Positions 44,270 through 53,460 of a DNA stretch of 64,000 nucleotides are shown piece by piece. A program made the position numbers and the translations under genes. The stretch lies in the NCBI GenBank assembly GCA_030603445.1, contig JAUVXU010000010.1:1-64000 (forward strand). Direction: 5' to 3'. Position 1 is the first letter of the stretch. Every line of letters begins with the position of its first letter. This DNA is from Methanomicrobia archaeon (lineage in GTDB: Archaea; Methanobacteriota_B; Thermococci; Methanofastidiosales; NM3). Below the pieces are notes generated by a model. That model did no database searches, had not been told where the DNA came from, and saw nothing but the letters and a program-made list of their open reading frames with translations.

Positions 44270-45496
44270 TTATCTTCTTGCCCTGCCGTGCGCCATATGG
44301 GCCTTTGTAAGATCTTTTGATGCCAAAGCGCCTATGAGTGATATCTCGCCGGCCAAAACTATGCTCCCAAACACCTCAGCTAGCGCCTTGCAGTTGTGCC
44401 CTGGCTCATCGCCACTCCCAAGCAACCCAAGAATCGATAAGGCCTCCTTTTGAGTAGGAAGGTGTGTTCCAGCGCCAAATGTTGCAAGAGGCACGTCAGG
44501 CAGCGTCACGTTTGCATACAGGTCCCCGTCTTCCTCTTCCATCATCGTAAGGCCCATCGAGGCCTCGACAACGTGTGCCAGGTCCTGTCCTGTGGCTGCA
44601 AAAAACGCAGCGGCTATGTTTGCGAAGTGTGCATTAAATCCACCAAGAGCGCCTGCACGCGCGCCTCCAATATAGATCTTACGATAACACACATCAGCCA
44701 TTTTCTCAGCAGTTGTCTTTAGCTTTGAAACTACTACTTCTTTTGGAATAAGCACTTCTGCAGTAATGGATTTTCCCCTGCCCATGATGAAGTTTATGGC
44801 AGCAGACTTCTTGTCAACGCACATGTTGCCAGAAACCGCAACAAGATTTGCCCACGAGAACTTTGACTCTATGAACTGGGCTATTGCATCACTTGCCTTT
44901 GTGGCAGAGTTCATGGCCATCGAGTCTCCAGTTGAGAACTCAAAGCGCAAGAATAGATTTTTTCCTGTAACAAAAGGCGTAAAAGCAACAAGTTTGGTAA
45001 AGCGGGTCTCCTTGTTAGAAACATCTTTTATCTCATCGAAATTTTCCTTTACCCATGTGGCTAGCTTATGCGCATGCCTAGCATCCGGCACACGAAAAAG
45101 CGGTGCGCGGGTCATGACGTCGCCAAGCAGCATTGCAACAGCGCCTCCTGACGCGGTGATTGCCGAGCATCCTCTATTAGTGGATGCTATTAGGGCGCCC
45201 TCTGTAGTTGCAAGCGGCACGTAGTACGTGCCAGACGCATAGTCGCCTTGTATTTTCAGCGGCCCTGCAATGCCCATAGGCAGCTGTGCAGCCCCTATCG
45301 TGTTCTCCGCGTTCTTCCCGCAAATGATATCAAAGTCAAAGGACGTGTTTGCAATATTCTTTAAAGATGTCTTGCTCTCTCTTTCTAGGAAAGCGCGGCG
45401 TAGCGCAGTCGCCTCATTGCCCCCGTACGCCTTGTCCAAAGCATGAAGCTTTGTCTTGCCTGACCTAATTCCATTTAAAATTTCTTCCTTATCCAT
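44270..45496 (-). CDS. hmgA: 3-hydroxy-3-methylglutaryl-CoA reductase, class I
   Basis: It reduces HMG-CoA to mevalonate with NADPH, the committed step of isoprenoid synthesis. Class I motifs are ENTIGAAQLPMGIAGPL, PLATTEGALIASTNRGC with catalytic Glu, GDSMAMNSATKASDA, NMCVDKKSAAINFIMGRGK with catalytic Lys and GHNCKALAEVFGSIVLAGE towards the C-terminal His. At 408 residues it is full length. It lies 9 nt after a small zinc-ribbon gene and 40 kb from the HMG-CoA synthase genes. Confidence 0.96.
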   Translation of the reverse strand: MDKEEILNGIRSGKTKLHALDKAYGGNEATALRRAFLERESKTSLKNIANTSFDFDIICGKNAENTIGAAQLPMGIAGPLKIQGDYASGTYYVPLATTEGALIASTNRGCSAITASGGAVAMLLGDVMTRAPLFRVPDARHAHKLATWVKENFDEIKDVSNKETRFTKLVAFTPFVTGKNLFLRFEFSTGDSMAMNSATKASDAIAQFIESKFSWANLVAVSGNMCVDKKSAAINFIMGRGKSITAEVLIPKEVVVSKLKTTAEKMADVCYRKIYIGGARAGALGGFNAHFANIAAAFFAATGQDLAHVVEASMGLTMMEEEDGDLYANVTLPDVPLATFGAGTHLPTQKEALSILGLLGSGDEPGHNCKALAEVFGSIVLAGEISLIGALASKDLTKAHMAHGRARR

Positions 45497-45505
45497 CTTA
45501 TCACG

Positions 45506-45673
45506 TTACTCGTCATCATCACGGCGAGTTTTTCCTATAGAACGGTAAACTTCCCACACGCCGCTGATATTAAACGCCTGCAAAGCACCTTTGCACGATG
45601 AACATTTGAATATTTCTCCATCTATATCAGGTATTTTTATATCACTTTCACAGATTGGACAATTTTGTATCAT
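45506..45673 (-). CDS. Small zinc-ribbon protein upstream of HMG-CoA reductase
   Basis: Missing from the track because it is only 55 residues: MIQNCPICESDIKIPDIDGEIFKCSSCKGALQAFNISGVWEVYRSIGKTRRDDDE. Four cysteines in two CxxC pairs make one zinc ribbon. GGGGGT lies 6 nt before the ATG. The layout resembles LysW-type carrier proteins, but the LysW terminal EDWGE is absent, so that role is not supported. It is immediately upstream of hmgA on the same strand and is probably co-transcribed. Confidence 0.8.
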   Translation of the reverse strand: MIQNCPICESDIKIPDIDGEIFKCSSCKGALQAFNISGVWEVYRSIGKTRRDDDE

Positions 45674-45724
45674 GATGTTACCCCCATTCTACAAAGACAG
45701 ATTTTTTCAATGAATATAAAAATG

Positions 45725-46285
45725 TTACTGATAAAACAGCAACACTCCAGACCTTCTTATCTTGCGTGCTACACTAAAGGCCAATCCTGCCTTAATAACG
45801 TCACCTGCAATAAAAGGTATCACGCCAACTTTAAGGGCAGCATATAGCCCCATGCCTGTGAAGTTCATGAGCTGCAAGATCCCAATCGCATATATTGCAA
45901 CGATTCCTGCTGCAAGGGCGATGATATCTGTAAGTACAATACTATGTTTATCTGTAAATTTAGATAGGATTGCCTTTCCGCCCTCCATTATGGCGCCAAC
46001 CATATATGCAGCAAATACGAATCCGACGATATACCCTCCTGTGGGGCCTGCTAGTATCCCAAGACCAGACGTCCCTCCAGCAAATACAGGAAGCCCTACT
46101 AATCCCATTCCAACGTAACATAGCTGTGAGAGTGCACCTAGGCGCTTTCCAAGCACAAGTCCGGATAAAAGGACAAAAAACGTCTGGAGCGTTATTGGAA
46201 CAAGCGGTAGTGGAATATGGATAAAAGCACCTATTGCTGTTAGTGTTGCAAATAGCGCTACGAAAGCGATTTCTTTGGATTTCAT
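45725..46285 (-). CDS. bioY: Biotin transporter BioY (ECF S-component)
   Basis: This six-helix S-component binds biotin for uptake. Family marks are PLVPITLQTFFVLLSGLVLGKRLGALSQLCYVGMGLVGLPVFAGG and GPTGGYIVGFVFAAYMVG. The ATG at 46285 with GTGAT upstream is preferred over the GTG at 46294, giving 186 residues. No energising ECF ATPase or T-component is adjacent, so it may act alone or share them. A BirA-type operator lies directly upstream. Confidence 0.94.
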   Translation of the reverse strand: MKSKEIAFVALFATLTAIGAFIHIPLPLVPITLQTFFVLLSGLVLGKRLGALSQLCYVGMGLVGLPVFAGGTSGLGILAGPTGGYIVGFVFAAYMVGAIMEGGKAILSKFTDKHSIVLTDIIALAAGIVAIYAIGILQLMNFTGMGLYAALKVGVIPFIAGDVIKAGLAFSVARKIRRSGVLLFYQ

Positions 46286-46295
46286 AGTAATCACA

Positions 46296-46327
46296 TTGTA
46301 AACTTAGTTAATCGTGGAAGTTTACAA
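46296..46327. promoter_or_regulatory. BirA-type biotin operator upstream of bioY
   Basis: TTGTAAACT, 14 nt, AGTTTACAA is an exact inverted repeat matching the known BirA operator pattern (TTGTAAACC-N14/15-GGTTTACAA) reported for bacteria and archaea. The arms extend to ATTGTAAACTT/AAGTTTACAAT. It ends 10 nt before the bioY ATG, next to a CTTTTTATTAG box A, where a bound BirA would block transcription start. This implies biotin-responsive repression of uptake. Confidence 0.85.
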
Positions 46328-46413
46328 TCTAATAAAAAGTTTTTGGTTTAATAGTTAACTATTTTATGGCAAAAAACGTAAACTTTATATAAACCGTTTT
46401 ATATGTTTATTTA

Positions 46414-47394
46414 ATGGGTATTAGAAAGCTTGCTTTATTTTTTTCATTTGCAATTGTCACTTGCGCCTTGCTTGCAGCCTCGTTTGCACCTATAGCTGCA
46501 GAGGTAAGGTCCACAGGGCCACAGGAGATACTCCTGGAAAGCGAACAAAGCATTATTGTTGGAGAAAACTACACTTACTATTTAACTCTTGTTAATTTGG
46601 ACCCCTGCGACAAGCTGCTTTCAAACGATTTCACATGCGTTCCATCGATTGCTGTAGACATGATACAAATAGACAATGCAACAAATGAAGTGCTCCAGAC
46701 GATATCACTAGAGCACCTGCATTTTGGTTATCAAGATGTTGATATTCAGTACGATGACATAACAATTGTTTCGTTAAATGTCTTAAATATTGCGTTTTTT
46801 GAAAACAAGGCAAAAGTTGAAATAGGATACACCAGCACCACGACTGCGGCAGATCTCATTGAAATTACCTCAAAGGATGACAACATAAACGCTGTGTTAG
46901 GATATAACAACAATACTACTATCTATATTAACAATCCTAGCAAGAACGATATAGACGTGTTCTTCTCAGTAGAAAGTGCAGCCTCTTCATCTGTTTTGAC
47001 AATTAAATGGGGGGGGTCAGAAAAGAGCATTAAAACAGGCAATGAAAGATTAATAGTACTGCATCAGGGAAATAATACCCTAACACTCTCATTCATACCA
47101 AGAGAAGAAGGGCATCAGGTGCTTTCCTTCTTTGTAAAGGTAGATGATAAAATAATCGGGATAGTGCTTCCGGTACTAGTACACCCAGTGGATGATATCT
47201 CATCTGATATTATTTTTGCAAATCGTGCCTCATTTGATGACGTTCTAAATGACCAAAAAATAGTAGGGGACGTTAAGATGGACTCAGTCTATCTCTTGGG
47301 TTTCTCCTTCATACTCCTCGTAATGGGTGGCGTCCTCGGATTCGTACATACTTCCAACGGCGGCTCTTTTGGTTCTATAGATAAGGAAAAATAA
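46414..47394 (+). CDS. Secreted membrane-anchored protein of unknown function
   Basis: A signal peptide (RKLALFFSFAIVTCALLAASFAPIAA), a beta-rich extracytoplasmic body of about 260 residues with one cysteine pair (DPCDKLLSNDFTC), and a C-terminal membrane helix (SVYLLGFSFILLVMGGVLGF) are visible. The family is not recognised; the style resembles the CARDB-like protein at 35.1-36.3 kb. A TATA box CTTTATATAAACC ends about 20 nt before the ATG, so the transcript is probably leaderless. Its last 111 nt overlap the convergent thioredoxin-TPR gene, an unusually long antisense overlap. Confidence 0.7.
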   Translation: MGIRKLALFFSFAIVTCALLAASFAPIAAEVRSTGPQEILLESEQSIIVGENYTYYLTLVNLDPCDKLLSNDFTCVPSIAVDMIQIDNATNEVLQTISLEHLHFGYQDVDIQYDDITIVSLNVLNIAFFENKAKVEIGYTSTTTAADLIEITSKDDNINAVLGYNNNTTIYINNPSKNDIDVFFSVESAASSSVLTIKWGGSEKSIKTGNERLIVLHQGNNTLTLSFIPREEGHQVLSFFVKVDDKIIGIVLPVLVHPVDDISSDIIFANRASFDDVLNDQKIVGDVKMDSVYLLGFSFILLVMGGVLGFVHTSNGGSFGSIDKEK

Positions 47395-48636
47395 GACCAC
47401 GATAACACATACAATGGCTATGCCTGCAATAGCGTATAATATCATTCTTTCCTCCTTATCCTTCTCTATTTGTGCCAGTGCGTCCATCTTTTCTTTATTT
47501 AATAATATATAATCGTCACATTGCACAGCCATCGCATCATCATCAAGTGCTACAAACTTCTCTTTTGCAGATTCTAGGGTAGTTATAGACTGCTCGTAGC
47601 TTTCCTGGGAGTAAAGCTGTACGCCATACTCAAATGCGGTGTTTGCCAATATGAACTTGTCACAAAGCGCAGATGCGCTGTTGCATTCCTCAACTAGTGA
47701 TGCATCACTAAGAAGAAGGGCTGCATCGTTGTAAAGTTGCTTTGAGTCGCTGTATCTCTTCTCCAAGAACGCTTGCTGTGCCTGGGAATATATCCCAAGT
47801 GCATATAGCTGCTCATCGCAAAACTCTATGCTGCCATTTATGGCATCAAGCGTCTCCTTCTTTGAGGTGTATTCCTTTGCGGCTGTAAAGGAATCCTTGG
47901 CCTCCTGCCAGCTCCCTTCCTTAAATGCCTCAAGCGCTGATTCGTAAGTCATAAAGAAGAAGCAGTTCTTGAGGCGCACTTCTATCTTTATTAAAAGGGA
48001 TGATACGCCCAACTCACCATATATTACTGCTATATCCGCATAAAGTACGCTTGCAGAAATGTAATCGCCATCAAAATAGTAGTTCTCGGCTTCCAAGAAC
48101 TTGGACTGGGCCAGCTTGAACTCGTTGCAGTCACTGATCTTCTCGTTGCAAAGCGATATTTTCTCATCGTTCTCTGCAATTATGTATATCTCTATTGCCT
48201 GAGTGAAGTAGTCTATTGCCATATCAAACTCGCCATCGCTCATCGCTGCAAGGCCCAAGTTGTACAATTCGTCTCCCTGCACTCCGATGCCTGCTAGCAT
48301 CTCGTCAATGATTAATCTCATGTTAGAATATGTTATCTTCAGATCACCAGCAAGCTTTCGCTCATCATTTATAAAAAGAACAGGTATGCCACTGTTGCCA
48401 TATCTTGAAGTGTAGTCGTTCCATATAGCCTGATTCTCTGAGAGATATATATTATACTTGTTAATCTCCACTAAATCGCCGTAATGGTCTTTGATATCAT
48501 CTAAAACGTCAGAAGTTGCCCTGCAATGGGAACATCCTGGAGAATAAAAGTATACTATCTCAATCGGCGCGGCAGCTGTCACTGGAACGAATGTAAGCAA
48601 TAATAAGACTAATACGATTACGCCACTTTTCTTCAT
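47284..48636 (-). CDS. Secreted thioredoxin-like protein with TPR repeats and C-terminal membrane anchor
   Basis: After a signal peptide (SGVIVLVLLLLTFVPVTAAAP) a thioredoxin fold carries the active site YFYSPGCSHCRATSDVL with the cis-Pro region SGIPVLFINDE. Then about 250 residues of TPR-like helices follow (LYNLGLAAMSDGEFDMAIDYFTQAIEIY and similar). The C-terminus is a membrane helix (LYAIAGIAIVCVIVVLFFLIY) and an acidic tail. It probably acts as an outward-facing thiol oxidoreductase or isomerase tethered at the membrane. The S-layer genes directly behind it encode Cys-rich proteins and are possible clients. Confidence 0.8.
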   Translation of the reverse strand: MKKSGVIVLVLLLLTFVPVTAAAPIEIVYFYSPGCSHCRATSDVLDDIKDHYGDLVEINKYNIYLSENQAIWNDYTSRYGNSGIPVLFINDERKLAGDLKITYSNMRLIIDEMLAGIGVQGDELYNLGLAAMSDGEFDMAIDYFTQAIEIYIIAENDEKISLCNEKISDCNEFKLAQSKFLEAENYYFDGDYISASVLYADIAVIYGELGVSSLLIKIEVRLKNCFFFMTYESALEAFKEGSWQEAKDSFTAAKEYTSKKETLDAINGSIEFCDEQLYALGIYSQAQQAFLEKRYSDSKQLYNDAALLLSDASLVEECNSASALCDKFILANTAFEYGVQLYSQESYEQSITTLESAKEKFVALDDDAMAVQCDDYILLNKEKMDALAQIEKDKEERMILYAIAGIAIVCVIVVLFFLIYRTKRAAVGSMYESEDATHYEEYEGETQEID

Positions 48637-48711
48637 TAAGAGAAATCGCTTAAAACAGTATATATACTTTATGCTATATGGGAAAAAAAAGAAAAAAAAA
48701 GAAAGGAGGTT

Positions 48712-51000
48712 TTAAGAAAGATCTGTTATAAGGTCAAGAGCTGCCTTGGAGGTTCCGGTCCTGTCAGCGCCTGCTACAACAAGCACGTCCTTTCCGAGTG
48801 AGTACACATCCTCATAGAGTTTGTACTCTCCCTCTGAAGTATCCCATTCCTCAAATGTTGTGATGCCTAGGTCAACAAGCTCCTGCACGATGCTGTTTGC
48901 AACAGGCCCGCCTATAAGCACGAGGTTGTACTCGCTCTTTAGGTCTGGTTCTGCTTCAACGCCAATATCGAGCTTCACAAGCTTTGTTGGATCTATGTCA
49001 ACGTAGACTGTTGTCACGATTGGGGCAAGCTGTTCTATCTTCGAGAAAGTGATGTCACCATCTATTCTGTAGTCTGTGTGTATTGCATCCACAACTTGCA
49101 GTGTGAAGTAGTTGTTACCATCTAGATCATCTAAGCATACTGTCAATGCATCGCTGCACATTCCAGCAAGTTCCACTGGAGTTGCGAGCCATAGTTCGAG
49201 TGCTGGTCTGCATATTGGCTGTGTAAGTCCTGCATCTAGAGTTAGTGTCCATTCATCAGTGGTAGAGTTGTATGTTGCTACGTAGTAATCCTTGAGCATG
49301 GCAGTCAGTTCATAATATTCAGCTGTACCTATATCTGGGAAGTCAGAAGCTACGTAATCAAACGCATCGTAGATAATAAGCTTGTCTGCTGCATCGAAGT
49401 TTGGATTTCCTTCAGACCAGAGTGCTAAAGCGTTGTCCAAATCCACAACGTCTATATCGTTGTTTGGTATAATGTCAAGATACCAGTCAAGCTCCTCGCC
49501 GCCGCAGTTGGATACAACATATGGCATGTAAAGTTCAGACGTGTATGTGTCGCATGGTCCTGGGTATATGCGCTCTTTTATGCATCCATAGTCCTCTAGT
49601 GTGTAAGCGTGGAACTCAACAACGTAGCTGCCTGATGCACCTATCAAGGTCTTCACAAAGTTGACAGCAAATACGACTTCTAACGTTCCGCATGTATCTT
49701 CCTTGAATGCTATTACACTGTTTTCCTCGTTGTCTTCATCACCATCTCCGCCTGAAGGCACTTGGGACGTGTATGTGTTAATAACAGTTATGTAGTCGTA
49801 AGCTTCACCGCTTGGGTCTGTTATCGTGACATAAGCCTTGTTCTCGTATATTCCGAGATCATTAATTGTGAGCGTGTATCCGCCGTATTCCTTTGATTCG
49901 CCAACGTGGAGTTTTTCCTCTACAAACCACTTTGGAGTTCCGTAGAACATATAGTCCACACCATCCACATTTGTACCAAAGCTTATGGCATCGTAGTGGT
50001 CGCCAAGGAAGTACACGTCGCAGGTGTCACAGTACAAGTCAATATCTACTGGCAAAATTGGTTCGCATATGCCGTATGCCTCTGAGTCTGGGCCGATAAT
50101 CGCACTCCATGTAACCTTGCTTAAACTTTCTATTCCGGTTACTATTGTCCTGTATTCCATACCGCCTACAGGGTCGCATATCTCATCGTTCCAAGCTGGA
50201 GTTCCCCAGTAGTGGCGCGGGTAGATGTTAGGGTAGGTCTGACACTCGTCAAGTGAAGTTACTGGAGCTATTGGATCCCAAGTTGGATATGTAACTGAAT
50301 CTGGGTTCTCAAAAGGACCAACAATATCTGCTACTCCGTCGTCAGTGATATCTACATCCCATAGCCCTTCCTGATCACATGATGCTGCGCAGGTAACGCA
50401 AAGGTCCTGCGTGCATAGCACATCCCTGATCGAGAAGTCCACTGTAACTGACTCATATGAGCATCCTGTGTCTACCATGACCTCAGCTGTGCATCCGAAG
50501 TTTGTGTTATGGTCTATGTAAATGTCATAGTCCCACCATGGGGCCTGAACATCCATTCCTCCCTGTCCATCCGGATCTACGAAAGATGTTGCAGCAGAGC
50601 AAACGTATGGAAGAACTACCCAGGATTCGGGCACTCCAAGTCCAGGTATTACGCCCTCGTGTATCCTGAAGTCATCAAAGTATGCATCTATTGAGAAAAT
50701 GCTTGAATTGGGCATGTAGTTGTCTACTTCTGCCTCTTCGTCATATATCACAGAATATATGTTCTGATCTTCAGTTTCTTCAGTATAATAAGCCATGCTT
50801 CCTATCTGTGCCGATATCCAGGATGCTGAAACGACATCTTCTGCTGCAGCGTTGGAACCAACTACAATAAGACATGTTGGTTCACCATCGCTTGGATTGA
50901 TGAAGAAGTCCTTGTTCAAATCTGTTGCAGCACCTACTGCTCCAACAAGTGTTGAACCTAGCAACAGCGCGCCTGAAATGGCTACACCTATTTTTTTCAT
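48712..51000 (-). CDS. S-layer protein, cysteine-rich (paralogue 1)
   Basis: Methanococcus/Thermococcus-type S-layer architecture is visible. A signal peptide (KKIGVAISGALLLGSTLVGAVGAA) precedes the S-layer N-domain with CLIVVGSNAAAEDVVSASWISAQIGSMAYY. The C-terminal domain follows, with YNLVLIGGPVANSIVQELVD and LGKDVLVVAGADRTGTSKAALDLI. About 20 cysteines are spread through the body (for example VLCTQDLCVTCAASC and DLYCDTCDVYF), unusual for this family. The start is taken at ATG 51000; GTG at 51006 is 5 nt after GGTGA and may be used. A TATA box lies near 51073-51088. Confidence 0.92.
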   Translation of the reverse strand: MKKIGVAISGALLLGSTLVGAVGAATDLNKDFFINPSDGEPTCLIVVGSNAAAEDVVSASWISAQIGSMAYYTEETEDQNIYSVIYDEEAEVDNYMPNSSIFSIDAYFDDFRIHEGVIPGLGVPESWVVLPYVCSAATSFVDPDGQGGMDVQAPWWDYDIYIDHNTNFGCTAEVMVDTGCSYESVTVDFSIRDVLCTQDLCVTCAASCDQEGLWDVDITDDGVADIVGPFENPDSVTYPTWDPIAPVTSLDECQTYPNIYPRHYWGTPAWNDEICDPVGGMEYRTIVTGIESLSKVTWSAIIGPDSEAYGICEPILPVDIDLYCDTCDVYFLGDHYDAISFGTNVDGVDYMFYGTPKWFVEEKLHVGESKEYGGYTLTINDLGIYENKAYVTITDPSGEAYDYITVINTYTSQVPSGGDGDEDNEENSVIAFKEDTCGTLEVVFAVNFVKTLIGASGSYVVEFHAYTLEDYGCIKERIYPGPCDTYTSELYMPYVVSNCGGEELDWYLDIIPNNDIDVVDLDNALALWSEGNPNFDAADKLIIYDAFDYVASDFPDIGTAEYYELTAMLKDYYVATYNSTTDEWTLTLDAGLTQPICRPALELWLATPVELAGMCSDALTVCLDDLDGNNYFTLQVVDAIHTDYRIDGDITFSKIEQLAPIVTTVYVDIDPTKLVKLDIGVEAEPDLKSEYNLVLIGGPVANSIVQELVDLGITTFEEWDTSEGEYKLYEDVYSLGKDVLVVAGADRTGTSKAALDLITDLS

Positions 51001-51240
51001 GTTCACGTTATTCACCTTTGATTTTTTTTTATTTCTACAATATTATGTAGACTCTGTATTAGTATTGCTCATCAATAGTATATAAATGTATCGGTAATAT
51101 CCATTAGATAAGCTATATAATCCACTTAAAAACCAACTAGAACAACGTTGATAGAACAGGATTGAAAAGAATAGTTCTAATAGAATAGTGTATAAAATTA
51201 ATAAAAAAAAGATAAAAAAAAAGAAAGAAAAAAGAGAATT

Positions 51241-53460
51241 TTACATCTCAGAGATCAGTGCTAGGGCAGCGACTGCTGTTGCGTCCCTGTCCATACCTGC
51301 TACGATTAGGACATCCTTGCCCACAGCGTACACATCCTCAATGAGCTCAAACTCTCCTTCTGAAGTGTCCCACTTCTCGAAGGTTGTGTATTCGAGGTCA
51401 ACGAGTTCCTGCACTATTGCGTTTGCAACTGGTCCGCCTATCAGCACGAGGTTGTACTCCTGCTTCATGTCGGTCGTGATGTTCTCGTCAAGCTTGACAA
51501 GTGACTCTGGTTCGATGTCGACGTATACCTTGGTTACTGTTGGGTCGAGTGCGACCTTCCTGTAGATGTCAATTGCACCGTCTATTGCGTAGTCTGTGTG
51601 GTCTGTGTCGGTCACCTTGAGGGTGAAGTAGTTGTCTCCATCACAATCCGCAAGTTCTACTATAAGCTCATCGTCGCAAAGGCCAGCGAGTTCCACTGGG
51701 GTTGCAAGCCATAGTTCTAGAATTGGCCTGCATATCCGATCAGCTACTGTTATAACATCCGCGCCATCCCTAGCGAGATTATTGTAGAAATTTCCTAAGT
51801 AAGCAAAGAAGTCGTCGTCTGCAACAGTTACACCTACAATATCGCCATATATATTAAGATCGTCTGTTCTATCATAGTTTGGATTTCCTTCATCCCAAAG
51901 TGCTATCAGGTTGTCTTTGTCTATGACAGCAGTCCCATCGGCGTTCCAATCTACATTATCATTTGGTATGATATCAAAGTACCACTCGAGGTCGCCTACC
52001 TTGATTGCTGGCTCTATTGCTGGATCGCATGGTCCTGGGTATACCTGCTCGCGTAGGACTCCGTAGTCCTCTAGTGTGTAAGCGTGGTATTCCACCATGT
52101 AGTTTCCTGCTGCGCCGATCATCGTCTTAACAAAGTTGACAGCAAATACAACTTCTCCTGCAGGTTCTCCTTCTAGTCCTATTAAATCAATCTGACCTTC
52201 CAACTCATCTCCGCAAAGCGAATATACATTAAATGAGTCTAGAACAAAAGCAATGCAGTCGTTCTCTTCGTTGCCACTCGTGTCGCCAGGTATTCCTCCA
52301 TCCCACATGTCTCCTTCTCCTTGTGAAGGTACTTGGGATGTGTAGGTGTCTATGACTACCATGTAGTGGTTGTCATTTCCATCTGGGTCCGTGATTATGA
52401 TGTCTGCCTTGTTCTCGTAGATTCCGAGATCGTTGATGGTAAGTGTCCATCCGTTGAAGTACTCCTTTGACTCTCCGACGTATAGCTTCTCCTCAATAAA
52501 CCACTTTGGAGTTCCATAGAACATGTAGTCGTATCCATCTGCATCAGTGTCAAAGGACAATGCATCGTAGTTCTCTCCAAGGAAAAACACATCACATGAC
52601 TCGCAGTACAGTTGTACTTCTTCTAGACCGTTATCATCGCATGTTCCATATGCCTCTGATTCTGGACCGACAACTGCCCACCAAGTGACAAAGTCAAGAT
52701 TCTCAACACCAGTCACGATTGTCCGGTACTCTATACCGCCTAGAGGGTCGCATGGGTCTTGTGGGTTAGTGTATGGGTTTGGTACTCCCCAGTAGTGGCG
52801 TGGGTAGATGTTAGGGTAGGTCTCGCATTCATTCAACACAGGTGCGGTGCCTTTAACCTGTACACAAGCAGCAGAGCAAGCTACGCAAAGCTCTGCAGAG
52901 CACTCGAGGTTTCTTAATGAGAAGTCTACCGTTATTGCTTCATATGAACAGAGCGTATCTACAAGGAAGTTCTCGTCTGCTGCGTTAAATCCCGTCCATG
53001 GGTCAACGTAGACATCGTAGTCCCACAACATATCATCTGTTCCACAGTCGTAAGGTAATACCACCCAAGACTCTGCATCAACTGCAGTTGCCGATACAGC
53101 CTGGAAATCATTGAAAAATGCATCTCCATCTAATCCATAAACGCCAACATCTATGTAGTTGATCACTTTCTCTTCAAAAATGCTTCCGGTTCCATCATAG
53201 GTCACACCAGGGAAGTCCCAGTTCTCTGTGACGTCTTCGTAATAAGCCATTGTTCCGACCTTTGCTGACACGAATGCTGCAGAAACAACATCCGCCGCAG
53301 CTGCGCCGGATCCAACGACGATCAAACAGTTGTTAAGTCCGTTTGTCTCGTCGATGAAAAAAGTACTGTCTAGCGTATCGGCGGAAGCAACTGCTCCTGC
53401 AAATGTTGCACCAAGCAAAGCTGCGCCTGCTAAAACTGCTCCAACTCTTTTCAACTTCAT
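51241..53460 (-). CDS. S-layer protein, cysteine-rich (paralogue 2)
   Basis: The 739-residue protein is a close paralogue of the adjacent S-layer gene: signal peptide KLKRVGAVLAGAALLGATFAGAVAS, N-domain CLIVVGSGAAAADVVSAAFVSAKVGTMAYY, conserved TYPNIYPRHYWG and FYGTPKWF(I/V)EEKL segments, and a C-domain NLVLIGGPVANAIVQELVDLEYTTFEKWDTSEGEFEL. About 18 cysteines occur, many at the same places as in paralogue 1. GGTGG lies 4 nt before ATG, and a TTTTATATATGC promoter lies at 53521-53533, giving a leader of about 40 nt. Probably a main cell-wall protein. Confidence 0.93.
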   Translation of the reverse strand: MKLKRVGAVLAGAALLGATFAGAVASADTLDSTFFIDETNGLNNCLIVVGSGAAAADVVSAAFVSAKVGTMAYYEDVTENWDFPGVTYDGTGSIFEEKVINYIDVGVYGLDGDAFFNDFQAVSATAVDAESWVVLPYDCGTDDMLWDYDVYVDPWTGFNAADENFLVDTLCSYEAITVDFSLRNLECSAELCVACSAACVQVKGTAPVLNECETYPNIYPRHYWGVPNPYTNPQDPCDPLGGIEYRTIVTGVENLDFVTWWAVVGPESEAYGTCDDNGLEEVQLYCESCDVFFLGENYDALSFDTDADGYDYMFYGTPKWFIEEKLYVGESKEYFNGWTLTINDLGIYENKADIIITDPDGNDNHYMVVIDTYTSQVPSQGEGDMWDGGIPGDTSGNEENDCIAFVLDSFNVYSLCGDELEGQIDLIGLEGEPAGEVVFAVNFVKTMIGAAGNYMVEYHAYTLEDYGVLREQVYPGPCDPAIEPAIKVGDLEWYFDIIPNDNVDWNADGTAVIDKDNLIALWDEGNPNYDRTDDLNIYGDIVGVTVADDDFFAYLGNFYNNLARDGADVITVADRICRPILELWLATPVELAGLCDDELIVELADCDGDNYFTLKVTDTDHTDYAIDGAIDIYRKVALDPTVTKVYVDIEPESLVKLDENITTDMKQEYNLVLIGGPVANAIVQELVDLEYTTFEKWDTSEGEFELIEDVYAVGKDVLIVAGMDRDATAVAALALISEM

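Noticed and set aside
45506-45673. LysW amino-carrier protein for lysine synthesis
   Set aside because: The C-terminal EDWGE that carries the substrate is missing, and lysine is made here by the DAP route (dapB-dapA-lysA).
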